Below, one piece after another: positions 24,783 to 34,021 of a stretch of DNA of 64,000 bases (its first letter is position 1; each line of letters begins with the position of its first letter). The translations under genes and the position numbers were made by a program. Location: positions 1-64,000 of the forward strand of contig NZ_CP041659.1 in assembly GCF_007998985.1 (NCBI RefSeq), written 5' to 3'. Origin of the DNA: Sphingomonas xanthus. Its GTDB lineage: Bacteria > Pseudomonadota > Alphaproteobacteria > Sphingomonadales > Sphingomonadaceae. The notes beneath the pieces are model-generated. The model saw only the letters and a list, made by a program, of their open reading frames with translations, did no database searches and was not told the DNA's origin.

Positions 24783-24810
24783 AACGGCGGCTCCAAATGG
24801 AGCCGCCGTT
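24783..24810 (-). terminator. intrinsic terminator of the autotransporter gene
   Basis: 12-bp perfect stem AACGGCGGCTCC / GGAGCCGCCGTT with a 4-base loop. Read on the minus strand it is followed by TTTTCGTTTG, so it ends the autotransporter transcript, whose stop is at 24828. The 205-base gap has no other feature. Confidence 0.85.
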
Positions 24811-24827
24811 CCCGTACTGACCTAGAC

Positions 24828-27800
24828 TTAGCCCCGTTCCGGTTCCGGCGGCGGCGGCGGCGGCGGCGGGGGAGGAGGCGGAGGCGGACATGCATCCGTC
24901 GCCAGGATCACCGAGCCGTCAGGGCAGGTTTGGGTTGCCGGCGGAGGCGGCGGGGGCGGAGGCGGCGGCGGAGGAGGGGGAGCCGCTTCCGCAAGCCGGC
25001 CACCTAGACGCCAGCCAGCCCGAAGACCGAAGCCCTTCTTGTCGCCAAAGTCGCCCCAGGCAGCCAGGATCGGTCCGGGGCCGTTGTTACCCCCGAGGCC
25101 GCCCTCGATGCGGAACCAAGTTCCCTTGCCGCCTGCATCCACGTCGTAGAAGTTGGCACCATCATAGACGACAACGTCACGGCCGCTGTCGCTGAACTCG
25201 TGATACACCGTGGCGTCGAGGTACGGCGCAATGCCGCCACCGAACACCGCACGAGCACCAGCCCGACCGCGTGTCGATTTCAACCGTTGGATGTCATAGC
25301 TGAAGCCGAAGGCATCGATATCATCAACCTTGGTCCGAACATGGCTGACGCCGACATTCAGATCGAAGGTTGTCGCTCCGGGCGTACCAAAGCGATAGCC
25401 GACGGAGCCATCGATACCGGTTGCACGGATGTCAAAGTCGACGTCATCGAAGGCGCCGTCATCAAACTCCGCGTTATACCGATCGTGCTTGGCCAGGAAT
25501 TCGCCATGGAAACCGGTCTGACCGCCAAATTGGCCGTAGACGCCCACGTTCCATCCTTTGGCCCGCAGCCCGACACCAGTGGTGTCGTTGCCGTCAGCCC
25601 GCGCACGAGCAAAGCCGCCCGTCAGGCCAACGCGCCCACTGTCGAAGCCGTAATCAACGCCGAGCTGGATCCCAAGGCGCTTGGTTTCAAGGCGATTGTT
25701 CACCTCGAACGAAACGTCGTCGAGAACATACTCCGTGTTCTTGTCGCCGAACTTGTCGCGGCTCCAATAGACGTCGCCCCAGAAGCTCGCGCCGACCGTG
25801 GTCGCCGGCTTACGGGTTTCAGCGATCACCTCATCCGCGCTCTGGTACCAGAGCGAAGTGGCGAAAGCGGGGACGACAATCGGATCGAATGCAGATGCAT
25901 TCGGTGCCGAGATGAGGAAGAAGTCCCCTCCCTGCTGCGAGAGACTATAGTCGATCAAGGGGCTGGTGTTCCCGGTGACGGTTCCCAGCGTGAAGGCCCC
26001 AGCTGATGCGCTGGTTGCATCCACGACGAGAACGCCACCCAAGTTGATCAGGCCGGCCGCCTGCGACTCTGCATCGATCCTTGTCGATCCACTGGCTGCG
26101 CCGTTGATCACCAGGCGGTCCGCAGTGGTATCATTGAAGTCGACAAGCAGCGCTGCGTTCCCTGAACCAGCATAGCTGCTGTTGATCGTCAGGATATCGC
26201 CTACTGCGCCATCTTGCAGATCAATTGTTCCGCTGTTGGCGAAACTTGTCTGCCCCGTGATGGTCGTTGCGCCCTCATCGGCAATGATCGTGCCAGTGTT
26301 GGTGAAAACTGCAGCGGGAACGGTGAGCGTTCCGGCAGCAAGATCCATCGTGCCGCTGTTGCTAAGCGAGGTGAAGCCAGCAAGGCTCGCCGATCCACTG
26401 GTATCGATGAAACCCGAATTGGCGAACGCACCTGCGCCGGTGAGCGTAAAGGTGTTGAGATTGATCCGCCCGCTTTGGGTGAAGGTCTCAATGCCCGCCA
26501 AGGTCGCATTGCCGGTCAGGTTCATGATACCTGTGCCGGTGTTGGCCAAAGTATCCGTGCCCGCACCCATATCCAAGGTGCCAGCCAGGTTGAACGTACC
26601 GGTGTTGGTCAGAACGGTATTCCCGCCGTCCAACAGCAGCCCTGCCGCGGCATTAAGCGTTCCGGCATTGGTCATGGTCTCAAGACCAGTCAATGTCGTG
26701 CCCGCCAACACGTTGGCCGTGCCGCCCGAAGCAACAGTGACCGCGTCTGTTCCCAGCCCGAAGTCGATTGCGCCGCTGAGGTTGGTGGTCCCGCCGGCAC
26801 TGGTTGCCAGCGTGTCGTTGCCGGCGCCGAAGTCGGAACCGGTCTGGACGCTCAGCGTGCCCGCGTTGGTGACGGTGTCGTTGCCATCGGACAATTCGAG
26901 AATGCCGATCATCGTCGCGCCGGCATTGTTGTTGATGGTTGCGGTAGTCGTTCCGTCGGTCAGTACGGCAGTTTCACCGGTAAGACCGATGGTGCCGCTG
27001 TTGTTGATGGTTACCGTGGAACCGCCGGTCGCATAGACGCCGTAGTTGCCGGTGACCGAGCGGCCCGCAGAGACGTTGATGACCTTCGCGCCCGCGGTGT
27101 CGACTTCGATACCATCGTCGCTTCCGACGACATTGCCGCCGGCGACATTGACGGTGATCGCACCCGAGTCCGAGACGGCATGGACGCCGTCCGAGCTACC
27201 ACCGGAGATATTCCCGTTGACCGTGATCGTCTGGTTGCCGGTGGTCGTGAACGTTTCGATACCATTGCCGCCCGGAGCGGTAATGACGCCGCCACTGGTC
27301 ACCGAGAGCGGTCCACTGGTTGCCTCGGCATAAATGCCGTTGCCGCTGGTGGTGTTGATCGCGCCGGAATAATTGACGGTGACACCGCCTGTACCAGTGG
27401 TGCTGGCATCGATGCCATTGCCAGTCGAGAAGATCGCGCCGTTACCGTTAACCGTCAGCGCTGCAGCTGAACTGGCGTTGTTGATATCGGCCCGAATACC
27501 GATGTCGGTCAGACGGTCGGTTGCAGAACCAATCGCACCATTGTTGGTTACGGTGAGCGCGCCCAGGCCCGAATGGTCAGCGCTGATGCCAACATCGAGC
27601 GTATCTGGCGAACTAACGGCACTGCCGATCGCGGCATTGTTTGTGACCGTCAGCGAACCGAGGGTCGTCGCATCCGACTGCTGTGCAACGATGCCTACAT
27701 CGTCTGCACGAATTGTCGTTCCTGTAGCAGTGGTGACAAGCACGTTGCCCGCAGTGCCCGAATGGAATGCGCCAATGCCATATGATGCGCTGCCTGCGCC

Positions 27801-28313
27801 GCCGGCGGTGACATTGCCACCAACGTTAGCCGTCAGGTTTCCGGTGCCATCGTGATTCAATATGAGGCCGTCGGCAAAGCCGCCGCCGAGATTGGCGATA
27901 GAACCGGTGCCGCTGTAGGTGACATTCGTCGCCCCGGTTCCAGTGATATTGAGCGCGGCGATACCGCCGACAGTGGGCGTATTACCCGGGTTTACCTGGA
28001 TCGTGCCGTTATTCACGACGTCGAGGGAGCCAGTCCCCGCCAAGGTGTTCGTAAAGGCAAGGCCGTAGCCATCCACCACGGCGCCGGTTGAAACTGTTCC
28101 GGTGAAGTTCGAGGTCGACGTATCCACCTGGTATTCCCGGTCGCTGGCAGGCGTGCCGCCAGCGTTGGTGGTATTAGTCGTCGTGGTAGTTCCGCAGGTA
28201 ACAGTGGTCGCCGTTACTACGCACTGCGCTTGGGCTGGAGATGCTGCTAGCATCGTCATGCCGAAGCCCAAGGCCGCGGTGCCCAGAAGGCGGGTTCGAG
28301 TTGTTCGGATCAT
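24828..28313 (-). CDS. autotransporter adhesin-like protein with proline-rich tail after the barrel
   Basis: 1161 residues from ATG 28313 (AGGGGAG about 10 bases upstream); a start 37 codons earlier lacks a signal peptide. Signal peptide about 1-30 (ends AQAQ). The passenger (to about residue 800) is Thr/Gly/Asn-rich, with repeats of the kinds TNAGTLN and GNGI/GDNTV, typical of right-handed beta-helices. A barrel of the autotransporter type follows (about 820-1100: GASFWGDVYWSRDKFG to GFGLRAGWRLGG). Unusually the chain runs on for about 55 residues: a proline run, TCPDGSVILATDACP, a second proline run and EPERG. Classical autotransporters end at the barrel with phenylalanine. Upstream of the start lie 280 bases without a gene. 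Confidence 0.82.
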   Translation of the reverse strand: MIRTTRTRLLGTAALGFGMTMLAASPAQAQCVVTATTVTCGTTTTTNTTNAGGTPASDREYQVDTSTSNFTGTVSTGAVVDGYGLAFTNTLAGTGSLDVVNNGTIQVNPGNTPTVGGIAALNITGTGATNVTYSGTGSIANLGGGFADGLILNHDGTGNLTANVGGNVTAGGAGSASYGIGAFHSGTAGNVLVTTATGTTIRADDVGIVAQQSDATTLGSLTVTNNAAIGSAVSSPDTLDVGISADHSGLGALTVTNNGAIGSATDRLTDIGIRADINNASSAAALTVNGNGAIFSTGNGIDASTTGTGGVTVNYSGAINTTSGNGIYAEATSGPLSVTSGGVITAPGGNGIETFTTTGNQTITVNGNISGGSSDGVHAVSDSGAITVNVAGGNVVGSDDGIEVDTAGAKVINVSAGRSVTGNYGVYATGGSTVTINNSGTIGLTGETAVLTDGTTTATINNNAGATMIGILELSDGNDTVTNAGTLSVQTGSDFGAGNDTLATSAGGTTNLSGAIDFGLGTDAVTVASGGTANVLAGTTLTGLETMTNAGTLNAAAGLLLDGGNTVLTNTGTFNLAGTLDMGAGTDTLANTGTGIMNLTGNATLAGIETFTQSGRINLNTFTLTGAGAFANSGFIDTSGSASLAGFTSLSNSGTMDLAAGTLTVPAAVFTNTGTIIADEGATTITGQTSFANSGTIDLQDGAVGDILTINSSYAGSGNAALLVDFNDTTADRLVINGAASGSTRIDAESQAAGLINLGGVLVVDATSASAGAFTLGTVTGNTSPLIDYSLSQQGGDFFLISAPNASAFDPIVVPAFATSLWYQSADEVIAETRKPATTVGASFWGDVYWSRDKFGDKNTEYVLDDVSFEVNNRLETKRLGIQLGVDYGFDSGRVGLTGGFARARADGNDTTGVGLRAKGWNVGVYGQFGGQTGFHGEFLAKHDRYNAEFDDGAFDDVDFDIRATGIDGSVGYRFGTPGATTFDLNVGVSHVRTKVDDIDAFGFSYDIQRLKSTRGRAGARAVFGGGIAPYLDATVYHEFSDSGRDVVVYDGANFYDVDAGGKGTWFRIEGGLGGNNGPGPILAAWGDFGDKKGFGLRAGWRLGGRLAEAAPPPPPPPPPPPPPPATQTCPDGSVILATDACPPPPPPPPPPPPPPEPERG

Positions 28314-28593
28314 GCTTGGAAGCTCCCCTAATATTGCAACACTGAGCGCGTCGCACAGGTCAATTGGGAACGTCGGCCAGACTACACTGTTCCCGGCCGA
28401 GATTCTTTTTGCCGAGGGTGTCACTGTTCGGCAACACCTAGGTTTCCGTAGGGGAATTCAGGCAATCGACGAGGCGAATTCGTGCCGGGTTTGAGCTTCA
28501 GGCCGCCGTAAAGTGAGGTGCCGAGGGTCGCTCTCCGGCGCTCGGTTCCCGAATGCCTCGCTGTCCCGGGGAGCCCGAGGCGGCGCTGCGTGC

Positions 28594-29346
28594 CTAACCT
28601 TGGAATGAGGGTCCTTCGGGCTCGCGAGCAAGTAGCACATCCTCGTCCGGGCAATCGCCGCAAAGCCTGTTGGCCGGCACGGCGACGTCGAGCCTCTTGG
28701 GGTAGGGGAGATTGAGATTGGCCATGATCTCGATGAACTCTTCCATGGTCCGCCCCGCCCCAAGTCGTGGGTTTCTCTCCCGCTCCTGAGCGACCGAGCT
28801 GACGTGACGATGCTGATAGTCGTGAGCCGGGTAGACGAGGGTATCGCCGGGCAGGGTGAACAGCTTGTCGTGGATCGAGCGATACAGAGTTGCGGCGTCG
28901 CCCCCTTGGAAATCGGTCCTGCCACATCCATCGATCAGCAACGCATCGCCCGTGAACGCCCGCGAAATGCCGGGCAGTTCGACCATATAGCTGTGATGCG
29001 TCTCAGTGTGGCCGGGAGTGAAAAGCGCATCAAACCTCAGGCTGCCAACTTCCAGCGGGGCAACCTCGCTAACGCCCACGTCCGCGCAGGGTAAGGCGTC
29101 CATCTCGGGGTAGGCAATCTTGCTGCCGGTCAGGCTTCGCAGCCGGCACGCCGAGGTAATGTGGTCCGCATGGATGTGCGTATCCAGAGTATAAGCCAGG
29201 GAAAGGTCGAGTTCCTGGAGCGCCGCCAGGTCGCGGTCGACCATCTCGATAACCGGATCGAGGAGCACAGCCTGTCTCGTATCCGGGCACCCAAAGACAT
29301 AGGTGTAGGTCGAAGACTCAGGTTCATAGAGCTGATGAAAAATCAT
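28594..29346 (-). CDS. metallo-beta-lactamase-fold persulfide dioxygenase-like protein (ETHE1/Blh type)
   Basis: 250 residues, the usual size for ETHE1-like enzymes. THIHADH at residues 56-62 is the metal motif of the fold; FTPGHTETHHSYMV gives the next histidine, FTGDALLIDGCGRTDFQGGD carries the bridging aspartate with the GRTDFQ signature of persulfide dioxygenases, and YPAHDY the last histidine. Family members oxidise glutathione persulfide to sulfite with a single iron. The neighbours on the same strand (SulP, DUF442 and YeeE-like genes) are the usual company of sulfide-detoxifying operons. The 280-base gap before SulP contains no gene and may hold a separate promoter. Confidence 0.85.
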   Translation of the reverse strand: MIFHQLYEPESSTYTYVFGCPDTRQAVLLDPVIEMVDRDLAALQELDLSLAYTLDTHIHADHITSACRLRSLTGSKIAYPEMDALPCADVGVSEVAPLEVGSLRFDALFTPGHTETHHSYMVELPGISRAFTGDALLIDGCGRTDFQGGDAATLYRSIHDKLFTLPGDTLVYPAHDYQHRHVSSVAQERERNPRLGAGRTMEEFIEIMANLNLPYPKRLDVAVPANRLCGDCPDEDVLLAREPEGPSFQG

Positions 29347-29626
29347 AGCGAGGCTCTCTCATTGGCTAACGTAAACGGTGACCGCGGGTAGCGCTAAATC
29401 TGACTTGCTCCCCGGCGCAGCAGCCGCTGCTCATTAGGAACGCTAGGCAACACGCGCGAACCTCAGCGCAGGTTCCCAGTCGAGCCGAGCGTCACCATGT
29501 TTTCAAAGGCAGGCGAGAGATCGACGGATGCGATCGAGGGCAGGCGGCCATAACGACTGGAGCGAAGCCTTGGACCGCCAGTTTGTCAGATGCTTGCCGG
29601 CCGTGTTCACGCAGCGATCGTGAAAT

Positions 29627-31366
29627 CTAGCGTTTGTCACCCTCGTGGAAGCTTGGCGCCGCGAGCTCCTGATACGCATCGTGCTGAGACAGGAAAATCT
29701 TCCCGGAAAGTTCATCAAGCAGGTCTGAACGCGCCAGTCGATCCAGGACGGGTCCCTTTACTTCGGACAGGTGAAGCAAAACGCCTCCATCGCTAAGCCT
29801 GTGGTTGATGGCTTCGAGGCTCTCAAGCGCCGAGGCGTCGATCTCATTTACGGCAGAGCACATCAGGATCAGATGCTTCAGTTCAGGACGTTCAGCGACG
29901 ATTTCCAGGACTTTCTCTTCAAGCCATCTGGCATTGACGAAGGTCAGGCTTTCATCGACTCGCAGCGTCAGGAGGGTAGGGACTGTTTCGACCTCATGCC
30001 GGAGGACGTTGCGAAAATGCTCAGTCCGCGGCACCCGTCCGACAATTGCTGCATGAGGGCGCGACGCGCGCCAAAGGTAAAGCGCAAGCGACACGACAAC
30101 CCCGGTCACAACTCCGGCTTCCACACCGAAGAATAGCGTGATGAGGATGGTGCTCGCCATCGCCGCGAAATCGTTGCGCGAATAGCGCCATACCTCCCTC
30201 AGCTGGCTCAAATTCACCAGGCTGAGGACCGCGACGATAATCGTCGCTGCGAGCACGGCTACAGGCAGGAAGAAAAGCGCGGGCGTTAAGAACAATGCTG
30301 CGGCCGCAATGCCAATGGCCGTGTAAGCACCTGCTGCGGGCGTTTCCGCGCCGGCATCAAAGTTCACGACCGATCGGGCAAAGCCTCCCGTGACAGGATA
30401 ACCTCCCGTGAAAGCCGACGCGATATTCGATGCGCCAAGGCCGACAAGTTCCTGACTGGGCTCGATCCGCTGGCGGCGCTTAGCCGCAAGAGTTTGCGCA
30501 ACCGACACGGATTCGACGAACCCGATAACGCTGATTAGCAGTGCAGGGACAAATAACGCCGACCAAAGCCCGGGATCGAACAAGGGCGCGCCAATGGGAG
30601 GCAGTCCCGTCGGAATTGCCCCGACAATCGGCACGCCATGTTTGTCCAAGGCCAGCACCGCGACGGTCAGTGTCGAAAGCAATACGACCAACACCGGCGC
30701 CGTCCGGGTAAGAATTTCGGCGGTGCGAGTTGCCGCGCCTATCCGCACCAGGATTGGCTTCAATCCTTTGCGCACCCAAAACAGAAAGCCGAGCGATAGG
30801 ACGCCGATGGCGATCGTGGGCAAATTCGCCTGCCCGATGGTCTCGGACATGGTTCGGATCATTTCCGGGAGTGTTTCGCCCGACGCCTTAATGCCCAGGA
30901 TATGCTTGAGCTGGCTGACGGCAATAAGAATACCAGACGCCGTAATGAAACCCGCAATCACTGGATGCGAGAGTAAATTTGCTAGAAATCCCAGCCTCAG
31001 GATACCCATCACGGTCAGGATGAGTCCCGAGATCAGAGCCAAGATCAGCGCGGCAGCGACATATTCCGGCGATCCTTGTACTGCGACGCCCCCCGCTGCC
31101 GTCGCGGTCATTAGCGAAATTACTGCGACTGGCCCTACGGCAAGAGCCCGGCTTGTCCCGAATACAGCATAAGCCAGGAGAGGAGCGATTGATGCGTAGA
31201 GCCCCACCTGTGGAGGAAGACCAGCCAGGAGCGCGTAAGCTAGTGACTGGGGAATGAGCATGACCGTTACGATCATCGCCGCAACGACATCGTTCGTCAG
31301 CGTTCCCCGGTCGTAGGTTCGGGCCCAAGTTAGAATCGGCAGGTATCGCGTCATCCGGTCCGCCAC
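29627..31366 (-). CDS. SulP-family anion transporter with STAS domain
   Basis: 579 residues from GTG 31366, chosen for the GAGGGA element 7 bases before it; ATG 31354 is the alternative. About twelve membrane segments carry SulP features: MLIPQSLAYALLAGLPPQVG in the first helices, GPVAVISLMTA, and GYPVTGGFARSVVNFDAGA in the later transmembrane part. The C-terminal cytoplasmic STAS domain (about 440-560) has DASALESLEAI at the loop typical of anti-sigma antagonist folds. SulP proteins move sulfate, bicarbonate or other anions; in this operon, export of sulfite or sulfate made from persulfide is plausible. It starts 11 bases after the DUF442 gene. Confidence 0.88.
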   Translation of the reverse strand: MADRMTRYLPILTWARTYDRGTLTNDVVAAMIVTVMLIPQSLAYALLAGLPPQVGLYASIAPLLAYAVFGTSRALAVGPVAVISLMTATAAGGVAVQGSPEYVAAALILALISGLILTVMGILRLGFLANLLSHPVIAGFITASGILIAVSQLKHILGIKASGETLPEMIRTMSETIGQANLPTIAIGVLSLGFLFWVRKGLKPILVRIGAATRTAEILTRTAPVLVVLLSTLTVAVLALDKHGVPIVGAIPTGLPPIGAPLFDPGLWSALFVPALLISVIGFVESVSVAQTLAAKRRQRIEPSQELVGLGASNIASAFTGGYPVTGGFARSVVNFDAGAETPAAGAYTAIGIAAAALFLTPALFFLPVAVLAATIIVAVLSLVNLSQLREVWRYSRNDFAAMASTILITLFFGVEAGVVTGVVVSLALYLWRASRPHAAIVGRVPRTEHFRNVLRHEVETVPTLLTLRVDESLTFVNARWLEEKVLEIVAERPELKHLILMCSAVNEIDASALESLEAINHRLSDGGVLLHLSEVKGPVLDRLARSDLLDELSGKIFLSQHDAYQELAAPSFHEGDKR

Positions 31367-31377
31367 GGGCCTGTCCC

Positions 31378-31704
31378 TCAGCTGCGCTTGGTCATCTGGA
31401 ACAGGCTGGAGGCTCGCCCCCCGGATTTGCAATAGGCAACGACTGGCCCGCCGGCTTGTTTAACTGCCTCGGCGAACGCGCGCGCATTGGCCTCTGTCGC
31501 GCTACCGGGAACAATCGGGATATGTACATAGAACAAGCCATGGCGTTCGGCTTGGGCGGCAATCTCATCGGAAGTTGGCTGATCGGGAGCCTCCCCGTCA
31601 GGCCGGTTGTTGATAATGCCCTTGAACCCGGCCCGGGCGATCTCTTCTACCTCGTGCGGCAGAATTTGCGGGCGGACGAATACATCCTCGCTGAGCTTGG
31701 TCAT
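31378..31704 (-). CDS. DUF442/TIGR01244 sulfur transferase-like protein
   Basis: 108 residues from ATG 31704, with AAGGGAGT 12 bases upstream. MTKLSEDVFVRPQIL, FKGIINNRPDGEAPDQPTS and the C-terminal PVVAYCKSGGRAS fit the DUF442 family, the N-terminal part of the fused Blh protein in other alphaproteobacteria. The CKSGGR loop is a cysteine-arginine loop of phosphatase/rhodanese type, with Cys as the likely sulfur carrier. Here the Blh-like functions are split: this gene and the MBL gene are separate and parted by SulP. The start overlaps the preceding gene by 4 bases. Confidence 0.82.
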   Translation of the reverse strand: MTKLSEDVFVRPQILPHEVEEIARAGFKGIINNRPDGEAPDQPTSDEIAAQAERHGLFYVHIPIVPGSATEANARAFAEAVKQAGGPVVAYCKSGGRASSLFQMTKRS

Positions 31705-32129
31705 CGGCACTGATTTACTCCCTTGAAACTTAGTTTGTGGACGATCATTCCGGCCAACATTGCGGCAACGAACAGCCACGGCTGCCACATGCCGAGAACC
31801 AGGCCCGAAATGGCGGGGCCGGGACAAAGGCCAACCAGACCCCATCCCGTGCCAAAGATCGTGGCACCGGTCAGCAACTGCCAATCGATCCGGCGGCTCT
31901 CGGGAACAACGAAACGATCAGCCAAGACTGGATGGGCCATCCAGCGTTTGACCAAATAGGCCACGGCCGACGCTACGACGGCCGCTCCCATGACGATCGC
32001 CAAAGTCGGATCCCAGCTTCCGAAAATGTCCAGGAAAGCTTGGACGCGAGCCGGATTGATCATGTCCGAGATTGCTAGGCCCGCTCCAAACAGCAGGCCT
32101 GTAAATAGGGCAGCAAGAGTGGATCGCAC
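31701..32129 (-). CDS. DUF6691/YeeE-type half transporter for reduced sulfur (second half)
   Basis: 142 residues from GTG 32129, supported by GGAGG 8 bases upstream; an ATG at 32150 has no such site and would overlap the gene before. Four or five membrane helices. LLFGAGLAISDMINPARVQAF and VGLCPGPAISGLVLG match the second half of YeeE/YedE transporters, where a conserved cysteine passes thiosulfate along the pore. It lies 4 bases behind the first-half gene, so the two proteins probably pair to form one transporter. Confidence 0.82.
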   Translation of the reverse strand: MRSTLAALFTGLLFGAGLAISDMINPARVQAFLDIFGSWDPTLAIVMGAAVVASAVAYLVKRWMAHPVLADRFVVPESRRIDWQLLTGATIFGTGWGLVGLCPGPAISGLVLGMWQPWLFVAAMLAGMIVHKLSFKGVNQCR

Positions 32130-32133
32130 GTCA

Positions 32134-32562
32134 TCAACCTCCAACGACATGCCGCATGACGGACAGGGTAGCGATTGCGGCGACCATAAAGGTGGCCGTT
32201 GCCGCAAAAGATCGCGGGGAAAGCCTGGCCATCCCGCAAACGCCGTGGCCGCTAGTGCAACCGTTGCCCAACCGGGTTCCGAAGCCGACCAACAGGCCGG
32301 CGATCACCAGAAGCGGGACCGAGGAAGTTACTCCAATCTCCGGCGTCCGAACGAAAGTCGCGACGAGCGCCGTGCCCAGCACCAGTCCAAGGATAAAGGC
32401 ACTCGCCTGCGCCCGTGGAGTGCCGCCCGTTCCAATGCGTGTTGCAGAAGCAACCATTCCACTGACCCCGGCAATTCGGCCGGTAAGGAGAAGGAACAGC
32501 GCCGCCGCGCTGCCGATCAATAGCCCTCCGGCCGCAGCAGCCACAGGCGATAATGGTTCCAT
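32134..32562 (-). CDS. YeeE/YedE-type half transporter for reduced sulfur (first half)
   Basis: 142 residues; AGGAG 9 bases before ATG 32562. Four or five membrane helices with GRIAGVSGM and LVGFGTRLGNGCTSGHGVCG, the cysteine-bearing pore motif of the YeeE/YedE family. First gene of the sulfur operon. No BigR-like repressor gene is next to it, unlike many such operons; the 168 bases upstream show no clear palindrome. Confidence 0.85.
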   Translation of the reverse strand: MEPLSPVAAAAGGLLIGSAAALFLLLTGRIAGVSGMVASATRIGTGGTPRAQASAFILGLVLGTALVATFVRTPEIGVTSSVPLLVIAGLLVGFGTRLGNGCTSGHGVCGMARLSPRSFAATATFMVAAIATLSVMRHVVGG

Positions 32563-32730
32563 TGATCTAAGCTCCTAAACCTAGGTCGGGGTCCCTGCGA
32601 AAGAGCTGCCGAGACAGTCACACCTTGCCGTTCACTGGGGCCTAAACGCGCGTGGCATCCAGTGGCTGCATGATAATGTGCCTGCACGGGGAGGGGCCGC
32701 GCAGCTAGGTGGGGGGTTCCTTGGGTGGGG

Positions 32731-33909
32731 CTAATTGGCTCGACTTAGTGAGCGCATGGCCTTTTCCAGGCCATCAAGCGTGAGCGCAAACATTCGCTCA
32801 TTCATCAACATCTTCAAGATCGAGGTTGAAGCGCTGTGCCCCCAATATTGTTCGGGAGTGGGGTTGATCCAGGCTGCGGCAGGGTAGGCGTCCGTCAGTC
32901 GCTTAAGCCACACCGCCCCAGCTTCCTCGTTGAAATGTTCGATCGAGCCGCCGGCATGGGTGATTTCGTATGGCGACATGGCCGCATCGCCGACGATCAC
33001 CAGCTTATGGTCGCGGCCGAACTTGTGAATGATGTCGTGCGTCGGGGTCTTTTCGACATGGCGGCGGCGGTTGTCCTTCCACACGCCCTCGTAAATGCAG
33101 TTGTGGAAATAATAGTGTTCGAGATGCTTAAACTCGCTCCGGCAGGCTGAGAACAGTTCCTCGGCAACCCTGACATGGCCGTCCATCGACCCGCCGATGT
33201 CGAGGAATAACAGCAATTTCACCGCATTGTGCCGTTCCGGGCGCAGCCGGACATCGAGCCAACCGCGGCGCGCGGTACCTTCGATCGTGCCTTCAAGGTC
33301 GAGTTCTTCGGCCGCGCCCTCACGAGCAAAACGGCGGAGTCGCCGCAGCGCGACCTTGATGTTGCGGGTGCCCAGCTCACGGTCGCCATCGAGGTCCTGG
33401 AATTCGCGCTTTTCCCACACCTTGATCGCCCGGCCGTGGCGTCCTGGGCCACCAATCCGCACGCCCTCGGGATTGTAGCCACCATGGCCAAAGGGCGATG
33501 TCCCGCCCGTGCCGATCCACTTGTTTCCGCCTTGGTGCCGGCCTTTCTGTTCTGCGAGCCGGTCCTTGAGCGCCTGCATGATCTCGTCCCAGCTCCCCAG
33601 GCTCTTGATGGCTTCCATCTGCTCGGGAGTGAGATAAGCCTCGGCTACCTGCCGCAGCCATTCTTCGGGTATGTCCGCGCGAACATCTTCGCCGCTCGTG
33701 AGGTGGCCTTTGAATACTTCACCAAAGACGCGGTCGAAACGGTCGAGCTGCGTTTCGTCATGCACAAAGGTCGCACGTGCGAGGTAATAGAATTGCTCGG
33801 GCTCGGCTGCGATAACCTCGGCATCAAGCGCCTCGAGCAGGAGCAAATGCTCCTTGAGGGAAGCCGGAATCCCGCCGCGCCGAAGCGCCTCAACGAAGCT
33901 GATGAACAT
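32731..33909 (-). CDS. CoxE-like VWA-domain protein
   Basis: 392 residues. The C-terminal half (from about 225) is a von Willebrand A fold: LFLDIGGSMDG gives the DxGxS metal motif (Asp 237, Gly 239, Ser 241). The N-terminal half (PEEWLRQVAEAYLTPEQMEA and IGTGGTSPFGHGGYNPEG) matches the CoxE/DUF-type partner of MoxR ATPases. Such pairs act as assembly or metal-insertion chaperones. The MoxR ATPase is 2.7 kb away on the same strand, with a chemoreceptor on the opposite strand and metC in between. Client protein unknown. Confidence 0.82.
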   Translation of the reverse strand: MFISFVEALRRGGIPASLKEHLLLLEALDAEVIAAEPEQFYYLARATFVHDETQLDRFDRVFGEVFKGHLTSGEDVRADIPEEWLRQVAEAYLTPEQMEAIKSLGSWDEIMQALKDRLAEQKGRHQGGNKWIGTGGTSPFGHGGYNPEGVRIGGPGRHGRAIKVWEKREFQDLDGDRELGTRNIKVALRRLRRFAREGAAEELDLEGTIEGTARRGWLDVRLRPERHNAVKLLLFLDIGGSMDGHVRVAEELFSACRSEFKHLEHYYFHNCIYEGVWKDNRRRHVEKTPTHDIIHKFGRDHKLVIVGDAAMSPYEITHAGGSIEHFNEEAGAVWLKRLTDAYPAAAWINPTPEQYWGHSASTSILKMLMNERMFALTLDGLEKAMRSLSRAN

Positions 33910-34021
33910 GGGCCCGCCTTAGCCTAGCGAAAGGAATGGCGCCACGGGAGCCATAGTTAACCCCGCTTTAGCGATTGGCGATTAAGCCAAGCTCGCATTC
34001 ACAAGTGGGGATCAGGGTCAC

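Noticed and set aside
26214..27470. Long plus-strand frames opposite the autotransporter
   Set aside because: Composition is a mirror of the Thr/Gly/Asn repeats on the minus strand; no domain, no ribosome site. The minus-strand protein has signal peptide, barrel and terminator.
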